Made by a program: the position numbers and the translations under genes
In this document: one piece after another, positions 43,901 through 44,539 of the stretch
Position numbering within the stretch: the first letter of the stretch is position 1
Layout of the letters: every line of letters begins with the position of its first letter
Assembly (NCBI RefSeq): GCF_000143415.4
Contig: NW_003314279.1
Coordinates: forward strand, 2,073,232-2,117,770
From: Selaginella moellendorffii
Lineage: Eukaryota; Streptophyta; Lycopodiopsida; Selaginellales; Selaginellaceae
DNA length: 44,539 bases
Direction of reading: 5' to 3'
The notes under the pieces: generated by a model
The model's input: only the letters and a program-made list of their open reading frames with translations
Databases searched by the model: none
Told to the model about the DNA's origin: nothing

Positions 43901-44539
43901 TCTATATTGGGTAGTGTCCAAACCTACAATACAAAATACACACATTTCCCCACTATGGCATCTAGTCTTAAAAAGGTTGCTTTATTCTCCAATTATAGTA
44001 GAAGGTAATAGTGGCATAAGTGTGCATCCTCGCCTATATCCATAATGTATTTATGTGCAATCTTAATAGCCACTAAGGCCCCTAGCAAGTTTATCAAGTT
44101 TACATACATGCATGTTTGGCATCACAAAGTTGTAACCCTACACAGTATATCTGTGTGTTATTGATTAGCCGTAAAAAATCAATGTTATTATTTTCACATA
44201 GACAGAGGAAGTCTATCATATGGCCAATCTGTACCCTATCCTTTCATCCAATGCCACCACACTCTCTTCATCCTCTATTGAAACTGCCTCCTTTGTGGTT
44301 ATAGCATTTATATTTACATCCGATATTGCATTAGTAACTACATCTATCTCCACGAGGACTTCGTTAAAAGTATGGGTTGAGAAGTGGGGCAACTTTGTAG
44401 TTGGCCCCAGTTGATGCAAGTTTAGAACTAACTTGGGTTCGTGTACCTCTAGAACCACCAAGTCTTAATGGTCATCAAATAGAATGACTACCTCTTGGCT
44501 TGGAGGATTATAAATTAAACAGCACCTTGCTGGCACGAT
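40962..44539. other. AT-rich DNA, no gene recognised
   Basis: About 41010-41690 is shared with 14841-15430 (right part of the duplicated block). The rest to the window end is AT-rich. A less AT-rich part at 42700-44500 has short frames on both strands, for example minus-strand phrases GRFIGSQMVLDDNMQDFGGS near 43350-43400 and a 81-codon frame at 44216-44461, which could be eroded transposon coding sequence. I could not assign a family. Confidence 0.45.

Noticed and set aside
1-44539. A bacterial or fungal contig, suggested by microbial-type terpene synthases
   Set aside because: Spliced plant PPCS, PPR arrays, a plant-type LTR element with a tRNA-iMet primer site and the AT-rich intergenic DNA all point to a plant nuclear genome. 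Microbial-type synthases are native to spikemoss.
1-44539. CRISPR arrays, rRNA genes, operons or prophage
   Set aside because: No regularly spaced direct repeats, rRNA sequence or bacterial gene organisation were seen.

Overview
The window looks like nuclear DNA of a spikemoss, most likely Selaginella moellendorffii. It holds microbial terpene synthase-like (MTPSL) genes, a plant phosphopantothenoylcysteine synthetase gene with very short (about 50 nt) introns, many S-motif pentatricopeptide repeat (PPR) sequences, AT-rich retroelement debris and a recent LTR element. The species is inferred from these families; no search was run.

The left half is built from a duplicated block. Its inferred ancestral order is: retroelement gag debris, P-class PPR, MTPSL, PLS-class PPR with E-like tail, PPCS, second PLS-class PPR. 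Copy A (about 1-3990, minus strand, cut by the window edge) keeps gag debris, PPR and MTPSL. Copy B (about 7839-15430, plus) is the most complete. Copy C (about 16560-23301, plus) ends in an assembly gap and is followed by gag debris again (23590-24840). Copy D (about 38966-41690, plus) keeps only the last bases of PPCS and the second PLS-class PPR.

The copies have decayed unevenly. All three P-class PPRs are broken, both E-tailed PLS PPRs are broken, one of two PPCS genes is broken, and MTPSL-A is broken (no start codon, a frameshift, and a changed metal-binding residue). MTPSL-B (8736-9782) and MTPSL-C (20158-21204) are intact 348-residue class I terpene synthases, about 94% identical. PPCS-B (11140-12519) reads cleanly through its exons. 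PPR-D (39021-40961) is one open frame of 646 codons. So the likely functional genes are two terpene synthases, one coenzyme A biosynthesis enzyme and perhaps one RNA-binding PPR protein.

The right half is mostly transposon sequence. A 6,575-bp LTR element (26847-33421) lies on the minus strand with 1.14-kb LTRs, a GTATA target-site duplication, a tRNA-iMet-type primer site and a polypurine tract, but no gag-pol frame, so it is LARD-like and non-autonomous. Its LTRs differ by about 8 substitutions, all transitions. A much older, AT-converted relative lies at about 35090-37570. The remaining AT-rich stretches show no gene I can recognise.
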